Below are positions 1-8,109 of a stretch of DNA of 64,000 bases, one piece after another. Within the stretch, counting starts at the first letter, position 1. The number at the start of each line of letters is the position of its first letter. The translations under genes and the position numbers were made by a program. Source of the DNA: Bin87 sp965115825 (lineage in GTDB: Bacteria > Chloroflexota > Dehalococcoidia > Lucifugimonadales > UBA3495); assembly GCA_965115825.1 (NCBI GenBank), contig OZ220464.1, positions 1,984,001 to 2,048,000 of the forward strand, in the 5' to 3' direction. A model generated the notes under the pieces. It was given only the letters and a program-made list of their open reading frames with translations, searched no databases and was not told the DNA's origin.

Positions 1-452
1 TGTCGGAACGCTTCATGCACCGCTTCCGGCGTTTCCGCCGTAGTCATAATCCGCCGCACGTGCTTGGTGATGGGGCGGATGGCGTCCTGCTGGTCATTCA
101 CTTCGTGCAGCATTCCCCGGTCCACGCCGATGAGTTCCCGCTCAATCTGGCCGCATACCACCAGCACCGGCGACGAAGCGGAGTAGGCCGTGCTCAATCC
201 TGCGGAGGCGTTCAGCAATCCTGGCCCCGGCACCATCAGCGCCGTGCCCACGCCGCCGCTGGCCCGCGCGTAGCCGTCGGCCATATACGTTGTGGCCTGC
301 TCGTGCCGCGTGGTGACGAACCGGATGCCCGGCACGTCGTTGAGGGCGTCCAGCGCGTGGTACAGCTGCACGCCGGGCAGGCCGAAAATCACCCGTACCC
401 CTTCGAGATACAGCGAACGCATCAACGCCTGGCCTCCGGTCATAGTAGGCAT
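1..452 (-). CDS. TPP-dependent acetolactate-synthase-like enzyme, N-terminal part
   Basis: The reading frame starts at the ATG ending at 452 and runs off the left edge, so only about 150 N-terminal residues are visible. The protein begins MPTMTGGQALMRSLYLEG and contains the typical N-terminal pyrimidine-binding domain of thiamine-diphosphate enzymes: VIFGLPGVQLY, then TRHEQATTYMADGYAR with the catalytic Glu, then GLLNASAGLSTAYSASSPVL. The family includes acetolactate synthase, benzoylformate decarboxylase and oxalyl-CoA decarboxylase; the substrate cannot be told from this fragment. A GGAAGG Shine-Dalgarno lies about 7 bases upstream of the chosen ATG; an in-frame ATG three codons later is the alternative. 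Confidence 0.85.
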   Translation of the reverse strand, partial: MPTMTGGQALMRSLYLEGVRVIFGLPGVQLYHALDALNDVPGIRFVTTRHEQATTYMADGYARASGGVGTALMVPGPGLLNASAGLSTAYSASSPVLVVCGQIERELIGVDRGMLHEVNDQQDAIRPITKHVRRIMTTAETPEAVHEAFR

Positions 453-579
453 AACGCACCTTCCTTATTCCGTTCTTTTCCTTCGTGCCGAATTAGTTGA
501 CAGATTCTATCATACAAGAACGGGGCAACTGAGAGTCGATATTTTGTGTTACAGAGGAAGCTAAGCAGATCTTTGTACT

Positions 580-1224
580 CTACCAGGAGGCGCTGTTATA
601 GTTACGAGACGCCTCCTGATTGAAAAAATAGGGGTCGTGCCAGTAGCAGCCAACACAGGTGCCGTTGTACTTGCCATTCCCGCGTACCTGGCTTACTTGG
701 TAACCCAGTCTTTTGGCGTCAAACCTCTCGCCCGTATCTCGGCAAACTCGGCAGTGCTGCCGCTTAGCATTATTGGCGGCCTGGGATAAAGGCTGGAAAT
801 CAGATTCCGTCACTTGATTCGCATCGCTCAGGCGAGGGTCATCCAAGCGACCGTCCTTGTGATCGCACTGCGGGTTGCCCGTATCCAAAACCACGCAACG
901 TCGCGCGATGACTGTGCGCCTAATGCTATCGGGTATCGGCTTTTGAATAACCACTTTACGATAGCCCTGTAGTTCGACGTGGGTTATCTTGCCTCGCCCT
1001 TCGGGGTGGCGGCGGATGTTATAGTGCTTAGCCAGAGGCCCATCCTTACGTATCCAATCGCCCCCGTTCCCGAATTGCAGATTTTCGTATTCTCCAACGA
1101 ATTCCTCAACAGAGACGGGACGGCTGAAACCCAAGTCGTCAGGCTGGGCCAACCTCAAAAACAGAGCGGCTTTGCTCCCGCCCCTAAAGCGCGGGCGGGC
1201 GCCTTCCCCAGATTCAGTAGTCAA
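580..1224 (-). CDS. IceA/NlaIII-like HNH restriction endonuclease
   Basis: The 214-residue product resembles the IceA/NlaIII family of type II restriction enzymes, which are beta-beta-alpha-Me (HNH) nucleases cutting CATG. Visible landmarks are EFVGEYENLQFGNGG (41-55), the catalytic CDHKDGR (120-126), FQPLSQAANNAKR (143-155) carrying the second N, and a Zn-ribbon made of CRVC (158-161) and CVGC (190-193) followed by YWHDP. Length fits the family (about 230). I chose a TTG start: the upstream methylase gene ends with an AAGGAGGTG sequence placed just before this TTG, giving an 11-base overlap with the methylase. A longer frame back to 1326 exists but would overlap the methylase by 113 bases. 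CATG specificity is inferred from family resemblance only. Confidence 0.82.
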   Translation of the reverse strand: MTTESGEGARPRFRGGSKAALFLRLAQPDDLGFSRPVSVEEFVGEYENLQFGNGGDWIRKDGPLAKHYNIRRHPEGRGKITHVELQGYRKVVIQKPIPDSIRRTVIARRCVVLDTGNPQCDHKDGRLDDPRLSDANQVTESDFQPLSQAANNAKRQHCRVCRDTGERFDAKRLGYQVSQVRGNGKYNGTCVGCYWHDPYFFNQEASRNYNSASW

Positions 1225-1972
1225 GCCCCACCTCCTTTCTGGCAACCGATACGTAATCCTTATCAATGTCGCACCCGGCGAACCGCCTGCCGTTTCGGAC
1301 CGCTGCGACGGCAGTAGTGCCACCACCTAGAAATGGGTCAACAACCATATCACCGGGTGCGCTGTGTTTGAGTACCAGGTCAGAGAACAGTTGCAGCGGT
1401 TTCTGTGTGGGATGCCGGCGATGGCCATTATGTCGTGGTATGGGGTACCGGTAAATCCCGTTGTCGTATTCGCTGTTGAATGTGGGCTTGCCGCCTTTCA
1501 CTCCCGCAATTGCCATTTCCCGGCTGTTGGATAGGTAAGTGGCTTTCATGTTCAGAGGCACCGGGTTAGTCTTTTGCCAGATTATTTGCCTCAGCATTTT
1601 GAAGCCGGCTTTTTCCATCGCGTCTTTCAACTCTCCCAACTTCCAGATGTCATACCAGACTATGGCAGTGCCTCCATGCCGTAAGGCATCGTAAAAAACC
1701 GCAGCCATATTGGTGAGGTCGATTTGCGCGTGATCCCAGTCCCCGAAGTCCATTGAGACTGCAAACCGCTTTACGCCCGTCACAACCTCGGAGAAGCCGG
1801 TTTTCCTGCTGATGGTGTAAGGGGGATCCGTTAGAATCAGATCCACCGACCCGTCGGTCAGCGAAGCCATAAAGTCGTGAAAGTCTGCCCGATCGATGAG
1901 AGGTTTCTCCGGAGCCGCCGGACCGGCTCCGTAACCAAGTTGCACATCGCCAATGCTGACTGCCCTGGTCAT
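1214..1972 (-). CDS. DNA methyltransferase of the restriction-modification pair (N6-adenine/N4-cytosine, beta class)
   Basis: This 252-residue protein belongs to the N6_N4_Mtase family. The catalytic DPPY is at residues 49-52, the target-domain HPTQKP at 187-192, and the SAM-binding DPFLGGGTT at 212-220. The order DPPY before FxGxG is the beta-class arrangement. It should protect the host site cut by the nuclease encoded immediately downstream, with which it overlaps by 11 bases. The ATG at 1972 follows AAGGTG with about 7 bases spacing; an ATG 14 codons upstream has no comparable site. The short distance (63 bases) to the upstream coiled-coil protein suggests one transcript of three genes. 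Base composition looks less GC-rich than the flanks, as expected for a transferred defence locus. Confidence 0.9.
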   Translation of the reverse strand: MTRAVSIGDVQLGYGAGPAAPEKPLIDRADFHDFMASLTDGSVDLILTDPPYTISRKTGFSEVVTGVKRFAVSMDFGDWDHAQIDLTNMAAVFYDALRHGGTAIVWYDIWKLGELKDAMEKAGFKMLRQIIWQKTNPVPLNMKATYLSNSREMAIAGVKGGKPTFNSEYDNGIYRYPIPRHNGHRRHPTQKPLQLFSDLVLKHSAPGDMVVDPFLGGGTTAVAAVRNGRRFAGCDIDKDYVSVARKEVGLDY

Positions 1973-2035
1973 GGTACACCTTGCCTGTCGCAGGTCTGCG
2001 GGGACATCGCCCACCGAGCGACAACGAGGGCCGGC

Positions 2036-2746
2036 CTACGGCTCTTCGTCGGTCTGGAACCAGATTATTTCGCCGTGGTCTATGGACGGCTGTAGCTCGT
2101 TGTCGTACCGGACCCCGGCCACTACGGGGATTGCCCTGGCTCCGGTGTGGTCTGTGAGCAAGCGAGCGTTGCGGATGGCCCGTCGCAGGTCGCGCCGGTC
2201 AGCCGTGAATGACACTTCTACGGCCAGATAGACGGCGCCATCGTCGTCCTCAGCTTCCAGGATGATGTCCGCCCGGCGGAAACTGTCGCGGTCTCCTTGC
2301 GTAATGTTCGGATCATTCCAAGCTCGCAGGAGCTGCGCTTTGTCGTCTCTGGTTAGCACGTTTATCCGTGAGCAGTGCGCGGCCTCGCAGATTGAATCAA
2401 CCAGGTTAAGGGCGTCGTGCTCGGTGGTGGCGTTCTTTAGGGTTGCGTTGTCCCGTTCCATACGGTCAAACCGGGCATCAACACGGTCAAACCGATCGTC
2501 GATGCTCTCAAACCGGCGGTCGATGCTCTCAAACCGGCGGTCGATGCTCTCAAACCGGCTAATTGTCTCGGCGCGGAACTCCCGCACCTCCTCGTTGAAC
2601 TGCTCCTGCTTCTCAACGAAAGCCTGGAACGCTCCGGGAAGACGGAGCAGCTCCTCGCCGAGGATCTCCTTACGGACTTCCTCGCGCCATTCGGGGTAAG
2701 CCCGCAAGGCCTGCAAAAACTGTTCGCGGCTGATTTCGGTTGTCAT
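2036..2746 (-). CDS. Coiled-coil protein with possible PD-(D/E)XK-like C-terminal domain
   Basis: The 236-residue protein has an N-terminal helical part, then five near-identical heptads of the type RFESIDR (64-95) that predict a coiled coil, then a C-terminal alpha/beta domain. That domain contains RRADIILE (157-164) and AVEVSFT (175-181), spaced as D...ExS in PD-(D/E)XK nuclease folds. I recognise the general architecture from bacterial hypothetical proteins but cannot assign a biochemical role. The start at 2746 (MTTEIS) follows GGGATGAT; an ATG three codons upstream is possible. It lies directly upstream of the methylase and nuclease genes on the same strand, so a role linked to restriction or DNA repair is an inference. 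Confidence 0.7.
   Translation of the reverse strand: MTTEISREQFLQALRAYPEWREEVRKEILGEELLRLPGAFQAFVEKQEQFNEEVREFRAETISRFESIDRRFESIDRRFESIDDRFDRVDARFDRMERDNATLKNATTEHDALNLVDSICEAAHCSRINVLTRDDKAQLLRAWNDPNITQGDRDSFRRADIILEAEDDDGAVYLAVEVSFTADRRDLRRAIRNARLLTDHTGARAIPVVAGVRYDNELQPSIDHGEIIWFQTDEEP
2499..2560. repeat. 21-bp tandem repeats encoding coiled-coil heptads
   Basis: Three adjacent, nearly identical 21-bp units (core ctcaaaccggcggtcgatg) encode successive RFESIDR heptads of the overlapping coiled-coil gene. Related, more diverged heptads continue on both sides. Such arrays change length easily by slippage. Confidence 0.85.
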
Positions 2747-2796
2747 AGTTATCATCCCGTTTGCCAGTGGCCAGGAGCCATTATCGCCCGACCGTA

Positions 2797-3798
2797 TCAC
2801 AAGATATGATACAGCATCCGGTGCTCCCGCAGCACGTCCTGGGCAAAGTCGTTCTCCACCTCCCGCCATACTGAATGGATGTGATTTGCCCCGTTCTGGA
2901 TATTGTCAAACTCCACGATGAACTGGCCGCCATGGATGCGATAGTAATGGTCCCGGCTGCGGTCCAGCGCGCCGGCCCAGACCAGCCTAAAGTCATCCAG
3001 CCCCGTCTCCCGAATCACCGCCAGCCGCTGCTCTGCCACCGGCGCCGGCGCCCCGTTCACGTACTCGGAGATGAGCGTCATCAGCATCTCCTGCTGGGCT
3101 CCGTTCATATCCCGGGCCGCCAGCCCCTCGTCATTGTGGATGGCCTGCTTGCTGCTGTTGTATCCCAGAATGTCCCACGGCGCTTTGTCGTGAATGACTG
3201 CTTTGCTCCTCTGCCCGGCGTCCAGCGCGCCAATCAGTTCAATGGCCAGGTCTTCCCGCTGACCCAGAATCCGCAGCCCTTCCTTCGGCCCCTTCCGAAC
3301 CTCCGCCGGGTTAGCGCCCAGGAAGAACGGCGTCACCGCGATTACCTGGTCGCCCCAAACGCTGTAATGAACCGATACATGGTGTCCCTCCACGCGCCAA
3401 CCCCAAGGGTCGGCGCTGCCCGGCTCCCCGAACACCGTCCAGTAGTACAGTTCCGGATCCCGCGGCCAGGTTACCTGTCCCCATTCCGCTTCCAGCGGCC
3501 CCAGCACTTCCTCGTGCTCGATAATCAGTCGGGCCTGCCGGTTAGACTCTGCGGTAAGCCCGGTTGCCAGCAGCTCAAAAGCCAGGCTGCGCTGGTTATC
3601 GTTCATATCCCGCAAGGGCAGGCCGTGGCGGTTCAGCGGCGGGTAGTACCAGAAAATCCGCTCGCCGTCCATGTAGTGATAGGTTGCCTTGCTGCGCTGT
3701 TCACCCTCCAGGCTGCCCAGCCAGCGCCGGGCTGAATCCACCATGGCCGCGGCGACCGGCGCGTGAGGATGCGTATAACGTTCGGCTTCAATAGTCAT
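2797..3798 (-). CDS. DUF3500 family protein
   Basis: The 333-residue protein matches the pattern of DUF3500 proteins: two related halves with HHVSVHYSVWGDQVIAVTPF, FLGANPAEVRKGP, GLRILGQREDLA, GQRSKAVI, and a C-terminal block with EFDNIQNGANHIHSVWR and DFAQDVLREH. The biochemical role of the family is unknown to me. No signal peptide is obvious at the chosen start MTIEAERYTH (3798); the reading frame extends 25 codons further upstream without family-like sequence. The gene stands alone between the restriction locus and an unknown gene on the same strand. Confidence 0.8.
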   Translation of the reverse strand: MTIEAERYTHPHAPVAAAMVDSARRWLGSLEGEQRSKATYHYMDGERIFWYYPPLNRHGLPLRDMNDNQRSLAFELLATGLTAESNRQARLIIEHEEVLGPLEAEWGQVTWPRDPELYYWTVFGEPGSADPWGWRVEGHHVSVHYSVWGDQVIAVTPFFLGANPAEVRKGPKEGLRILGQREDLAIELIGALDAGQRSKAVIHDKAPWDILGYNSSKQAIHNDEGLAARDMNGAQQEMLMTLISEYVNGAPAPVAEQRLAVIRETGLDDFRLVWAGALDRSRDHYYRIHGGQFIVEFDNIQNGANHIHSVWREVENDFAQDVLREHRMLYHIL

Positions 3799-3908
3799 GG
3801 CAAATGCGCTCCTGATGATTGTGCTGGATATGGTGCGGTATGGTTCGATTAGATTGCAGCGGCCGAAGCGCATTTTGCCCCGGCCAGCGGCGTCAAGAAA
3901 CGACCGGC

Positions 3909-4745
3909 CTACGCCCGCCGTTCCAGGTTGCGTATCGCTTCCTCAATCCGGCGCGCCTGCTCTCCATCTCCCGACGACAGCCGATAGCAGCGATCCATGT
4001 AAAGCTGCGCCAGCTGCGCCGACGCCGGACTGCTCTCGCTGGCCGCCGCCACCAGCGCGCCGATGCTGTACTCTTCGGGCAGATGCCGCCCCAGCGCCGT
4101 CATCTCGGCTGTAATGTCCGCCACCGCCGTCGCGTCATTCCCTTCTTGAGCAAAGCGCAGCCGCCCCAGCAGCCGGCCCATCTCGGCCAGCCGGTCGCCT
4201 TCGCTCATAAAGCTCCACAGCACTTCATTGACGCCCAGGCCTTCAGCGTCGCCATCGGCCAACCCGCCGGCGCGGCCCGCCGCATCATCCGGGCCGGTCA
4301 GCGGTATGGCGATGTCATCCGCCGCAACGGATGCGACGCCGGCGCCGGCCGCATCCGCCGCTTCGTTCCAGGCATCCGCGTATTCCTGCACCGCGCCGGC
4401 CACCGACTCCATCATCCGGGCCAGGTCGTAGGAAAACATACTGCCGCCATAGACCAGGTCATCGTTGCGCAGGTTCGCCAGCCGCACCAGTCGGTCATAG
4501 CCCCCTTCCACCAGCTCGGACATCGGCGGCATTGCAAAGGCGGCGAAGTTCGCCAGCGGCCCCGAATCGCTGCTGCCCAGATGCGCCGCCAGAAACGGCG
4601 GGACGTACTTGGTCAGGTCGGCAGTAATGGGCAGCGTTACGATGTAAGTGCCGTACACGTTATCCGGTTCGGTGTCCACGCGAAAATAAAGCAGGGCGTG
4701 CCCTCGGGGGCGCCGGGGATCGCCGATTTCAAACTGAATGTCCAT
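3909..4745 (-). CDS. Hypothetical protein, possible quorum of alpha-helical domain
   Basis: This 278-residue protein is unrecognised. It begins MDIQFEIGDPRRPRGHALLYFR and contains a segment YIVTLPITADLTKYVPPF, suggesting a beta-rich N-terminal domain, followed by an Ala/Gly/Asp-rich linker (about 150-190) and a helical C-terminal half that ends RRIEEAIRNLERRA. There is no signal peptide or membrane segment. Codon use is like that of neighbouring chromosomal genes, so I consider it real. The frame remains open upstream into a decayed gene (see 4845-5092), which is why the start was placed at the internal ATG where the composition becomes protein-like. Confidence 0.65.
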   Translation of the reverse strand: MDIQFEIGDPRRPRGHALLYFRVDTEPDNVYGTYIVTLPITADLTKYVPPFLAAHLGSSDSGPLANFAAFAMPPMSELVEGGYDRLVRLANLRNDDLVYGGSMFSYDLARMMESVAGAVQEYADAWNEAADAAGAGVASVAADDIAIPLTGPDDAAGRAGGLADGDAEGLGVNEVLWSFMSEGDRLAEMGRLLGRLRFAQEGNDATAVADITAEMTALGRHLPEEYSIGALVAAASESSPASAQLAQLYMDRCYRLSSGDGEQARRIEEAIRNLERRA

Positions 4746-4844
4746 AACCGAAGTATAGGCTAGGTTAGCCGCAATAGCAAAGCGCGCGCCAGCCTGCCAT
4801 CTTCGCCAAAGCCGGAACCCGGTACCCTTATTCACCCTGTCCAT

Positions 4845-5092
4845 TCCATCATTCTGCTGATTGAGCAGCTCTTTGAGCCAGGCACGGTTGGCGTTGGTGT
4901 TGAGTTCGGCCTTGCTCCGCTCGATGCGGTCCAGGTCGTAACGGACTTCGGCGGCGATGGCGGTTTGGGCTGGGAGTCAGAGGTTGGCCCAGTGCCAGTC
5001 GGTTAAGGATTGGTCATAGATTTTTCTGACCATTCCAGCAGGCGGCGTTCGGGTGCTCTGGGGGTGCGGGTAGGGGTATATTTGGCTGCCAT
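4845..5092 (-). pseudogene. Decayed small gene with in-frame stop and frame change
   Basis: Two protein-like pieces follow each other in this stretch. From ATG 5092 one frame reads MAAKYTPTRTPRAPERR and ends in LLEWSEKSMTNP at 5003. A second frame reads MVRKIYDQSLTDWHWANL, then a TGA stop, then the clearly amphipathic AIAAEVRYDLDRIERSKA and ANRAWLKELLNQQ, without any further stop into the next gene. A single indel plus one nonsense change would explain this. Family unknown. It could also be two short unrelated peptides. The rest of the 4746-5457 gap holds only the frameshifted peptide gene and a repeat. Confidence 0.4.
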
Positions 5093-5097
5093 AACTG

Positions 5098-5230
5098 TCA
5101 CTGGGTGCTGCCGATGGCGATTAGGCAGACGCCGGCGATGACGATGAGTAGGATGGCGGCCGATGATGCCTGCGCATCCGATGCCCACGCCGAGGGTGGC
5201 GCCGATGCCGGTTTTGACGGGATTGCTCAT
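5098..5230 (-). pseudogene. Small membrane peptide gene with +1 frameshift
   Basis: A strong Shine-Dalgarno AAGGAGGTAA sits 9 bases before ATG 5230. The first 23 codons read MSNPVKTGIGATLGVGIGC and then AGII. One extra base shifts the frame; in the next frame the sequence continues AAILLIVIAGVCLIAIGSTQ and stops at 5098. Together these make a typical 43-residue single-pass membrane peptide. In the unshifted frame the protein turns into Arg/His-rich sequence. Either the gene is broken or the read has one-base error. Confidence 0.45.
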
Positions 5231-5384
5231 AGTTCCGTTACCTCCTTAATATAGATGCGCCCATCCTCACTGAACTCCCGGGAAAGGGGCGCCGTTTCCC
5301 GACTATCGGGCAAGCGCGCTTGCCGTCCGCCTACCGGACCATCGGGTTCCATTGGGATGGAATCCACCCCCAGCCCGGAACCGC

Positions 5385-5428
5385 AATCCTGCAAATCAAC
5401 AAATCCCGCGAATCCGGATTCTGACAAC
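5385..5428. repeat. Interspersed intergenic repeat, copy A
   Basis: The sequence AATCCTGCAAATC ... AATCCGGATTCTGAC is a diverged copy of the repeat seen three more times near 29.4-29.6 kb and as a fragment near 22.73 kb. Translated on the minus strand it gives the peptide signature SESGFAGFVDLQD, which is a by-product of the repeat and not a protein domain. Confidence 0.7.
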
Positions 5429-5457
5429 CCAACGCCGCTCACCCAACCGTATGCAAT

Positions 5458-7137
5458 CTACTCCCGTTCCATCCGCTCCGGCGCGGACATTCCCATCAGC
5501 GTCAGCGTGCGGCGGAAAGCCACCTGCGCCGCCGCCACCAGCTTGAGCCGGGCCAGCGTAAGCTCGTTGTCTTCCGGGTTCGCGGAAATCACCCGACAGC
5601 TCTCGTAAAAATGGTGAAAAGCCGTGGCCAGCTCGGTGGCATAATGGGGCAGGTGATGCGGCTCCAAGCTCTCGGCAACCTGTTGAATCAACTCAGGCAG
5701 CCGCAGCATGGTGCGAATCAGTTCCAGCTCGCGGGGGTGGGTCAGCAGGCTAACATCGCCCGGCTCATAATCGATGCCGCGTTCGGCGGCCAGATTAAGG
5801 ATGCTGGCGTTGCGCGCGTGGGCGTACTGCACGTAATACACCGGGTTCTCCGCAGATTCCCGGGTGGCCAGCTCCAGGTCAAACTCCATCTGCGTGGACG
5901 GCGCCCGCGCCAGGAAGAAGTAGCGGCAGGCGTCCCGACCGACCTCGTCAACCAGCTCGCGCAGCGTTACAAAATCGCCCGTCCGCTTGGAAGCCCGCAC
6001 CGTTTCATTGCCCCGCTTCAGGGTGACCATCTGTGAGATAAGCACCGTGAGGTTGTCCGGTTCTATGCCCAGGGCTGAAACCGCCGCTTTCATGCGAAAC
6101 ACGTGGCCCTGGTGGTCGGCGCCCCAGATGTCGATTACCCGGTCAAAGCCGCGTCCCTCAAACTTGTTGTAGTGATAGGCGATGTCGGAGGCGAAGTAGG
6201 TAGGCTCGCCGGAAGAGCGCACCACCACGTTGTCCCGCTCATCGCCCAGCGCGGTGGATATGAACCACAAGGCTCCGCTGCGTTCGGCCAGGTGGCCGCC
6301 CTCGCGCAGCCGGGCCATTGCCCGGTCATAGTCCTGGTCCAGGAACAAACGCCGCTCGCTGAACCAGTTGTCAAACTCGACCCCAATGGCGGCAAGGTCG
6401 TCGCGGATGAGCGCAACCATCTTTTCCCGGGCCCGGTCTCCAATCTCGCGCACCGCGGCCGCGTCGCTCTTTTCCAGATGGCCGTCGCCGTCGCTTGCGA
6501 TTATCTCCGTCGCAATATCGGCGATGTACTCGCCCAGATAGCCGTTTTCCGGCATTGCGGCATCCCGGCCCAGGGCCTGCCGATAGCGCGTCCACACCGA
6601 ACGATAGAAGGCTTCCATCTGCGAGCCGGCGTCGTTGATGTAGTACTCGCGGGTAACGTCATAGCCGGCGGCTTCCAGCGCGTTGGCTAGGGCGCTGCCC
6701 AGCACGGCGCCGCGGGTGTGCCCCACGTGTACCGGGCCGGTGGGGTTGACGCTGACGAACTCCACCATAACCTTGCGTCCGGCGCCGGCCTCGGACGCGC
6801 CGAAAGAATCGCCGGCGGCGCGGACGGCTGCGACCTGCTGTTGCAGCCAGGCCCGGCTGAGCTTGAAGTTGATGAAGCCGGGCGGAGCGGGCGATACCTC
6901 CGCAATCTCTGCCCCGCTTGCGATGCGCTCCGCAATCATTTGCGCCAGTTGCATCGGGTTGGCGCGGGCAGCCCGGGCCAGGCGCAGCGGCAGATTGGTG
7001 GCGAAGTCGCCGTGTTCAGGATTATTGGGCCGTTCTATCTCGATGCCCGGCGCAGATTCAAAGTCAATCACGCCGTCCGTTTTGGCCCGTTCCAGCGCCG
7101 TGGCTACGGCTGCCGCGATGGTGTCTTTAACTAACAT
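5458..7137 (-). CDS. argS: Arginyl-tRNA synthetase
   Basis: This class I aminoacyl-tRNA synthetase charges tRNA-Arg with arginine. The 559-residue protein has the N-terminal additional domain (1-115), the HIGH-type motif EFVSVNPTGPVHVGH (about 126-140), the KMSKS-equivalent ASKRTGDFVTL, and a DALR anticodon-binding domain at the C-terminus ending LTLMGMSAPERMERE. The length is normal for the family. The start MLVKDTIAAAV at 7137 aligns with usual ArgS N-termini; the frame is open 21 codons further upstream but that extension is His/Tyr-rich and not conserved in style. It stands as a single gene. Confidence 0.97.
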   Translation of the reverse strand: MLVKDTIAAAVATALERAKTDGVIDFESAPGIEIERPNNPEHGDFATNLPLRLARAARANPMQLAQMIAERIASGAEIAEVSPAPPGFINFKLSRAWLQQQVAAVRAAGDSFGASEAGAGRKVMVEFVSVNPTGPVHVGHTRGAVLGSALANALEAAGYDVTREYYINDAGSQMEAFYRSVWTRYRQALGRDAAMPENGYLGEYIADIATEIIASDGDGHLEKSDAAAVREIGDRAREKMVALIRDDLAAIGVEFDNWFSERRLFLDQDYDRAMARLREGGHLAERSGALWFISTALGDERDNVVVRSSGEPTYFASDIAYHYNKFEGRGFDRVIDIWGADHQGHVFRMKAAVSALGIEPDNLTVLISQMVTLKRGNETVRASKRTGDFVTLRELVDEVGRDACRYFFLARAPSTQMEFDLELATRESAENPVYYVQYAHARNASILNLAAERGIDYEPGDVSLLTHPRELELIRTMLRLPELIQQVAESLEPHHLPHYATELATAFHHFYESCRVISANPEDNELTLARLKLVAAAQVAFRRTLTLMGMSAPERMERE

Positions 7138-7398
7138 GGTGGAAACCCGATGATGGTGGTGATATGGAATTGCGCAGGTTTGGCAGCCGTATGATAACAC
7201 TATCCCGGCTGTGAGGGTTCCTGCCCATCCCGCCCCGGATAGGCTGCAATTTTCGCTGGCGTCGCTATCCTGAAGTCTTTCGGGCCGCAGTTTCCTGAAT
7301 GCAGGCCCGCTATGGCCTGGCCGTCGTGGACACGGAGGCTAACCTGATGTATAAACTCGGGGAACTTTCCTCGAACTTTCTTCCGAGAGTGTGTGCTT

Positions 7399-8109
7399 AT
7401 GGAACGGCGGATTCTGCTGGTGGGCGGCGACGAGTTCAGGCCGGCCGGCGCAGCTATGGATTATCGAATCCTGGAACTGACCGGCAAGGCGCGGCCTCGC
7501 GTCGCCATCATACCAACCGCCGCCGCATCCGAAAACCCGCAACTCGCCGCCGCCAACGGCATCCGACACTTCGCCGGCCTGGGAGCGGACGCTTACCCCG
7601 TGGACGTCATTCGCCGCGCCGACGCCGAAAACCCCCGCCTGGCGACGCAAGTGGATGCGGCGGATGTCATCTACTTCACCGGCGGCAGCCCGGAGCATCT
7701 GTATGCGACGCTGGCGGATTCTCTCCTGCTTCAAGCCGTAACCGCCGCCGCCGACAGGGGCGCAATCTGGGCCGGCTCCAGCGCCGGGGCCATGGCCCTG
7801 GGCGCAGTGATGCGCCGTCCATCGGCCGGCTCTCCGGTGTCGCCTGCCCTGAACATCATCCCCAACGTGTTGACGCTGCCCCACCACGAACGCAGCGACC
7901 CGCAAGCGGTAAGCGCGCAACTTTCTGGCTCCGATTATGCCGGCCTCATCGCGCTGGGCATCGACGGCGCCACCGGGCTGCTGCTGGAACCGGGCGGCGC
8001 CACCGCGCTGGGCGCCGGCAACGTAACCGTTTATCGGGCCGGCGTCTGGAAACGCTACGCCGCCGGCGACGTTGTGCCGGGCTTGACCTCGGCGGGCGCG
8101 GCGATTTAG
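7399..8109 (+). CDS. Peptidase S51 / cyanophycinase-like protein
   Basis: The 236-residue protein has the class I glutamine-amidotransferase-like fold of the S51 peptidase family (dipeptidase E, cyanophycinase). RVAIIPTAAAS (34-44), DVIYFTGGSPEHL (89-101) and the nucleophile elbow IWAGSSAGAMALG (123-135, Ser128) are visible, and LPHHERSD follows. Short length and lack of a signal peptide argue for a cytoplasmic peptidase-like enzyme and against a secreted cyanophycinase; the substrate is not predictable. The start ATG 7399 is preceded by only a weak GAGAG; a GTG two codons upstream is also possible. The stop overlaps the convergent hisIE stop by 4 bases. Confidence 0.8.
   Translation: MERRILLVGGDEFRPAGAAMDYRILELTGKARPRVAIIPTAAASENPQLAAANGIRHFAGLGADAYPVDVIRRADAENPRLATQVDAADVIYFTGGSPEHLYATLADSLLLQAVTAAADRGAIWAGSSAGAMALGAVMRRPSAGSPVSPALNIIPNVLTLPHHERSDPQAVSAQLSGSDYAGLIALGIDGATGLLLEPGGATALGAGNVTVYRAGVWKRYAAGDVVPGLTSAGAAI

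Noticed and set aside
2499..2560. Possible CRISPR-like array of short repeats
   Set aside because: The units are adjacent without spacers and encode coiled-coil heptads in frame.
1..5430. Depletion of CATG in the host sequence, expected for an NlaIII-like system
   Set aside because: CATG occurs regularly in this window, including at start codons, so no avoidance is visible by eye.
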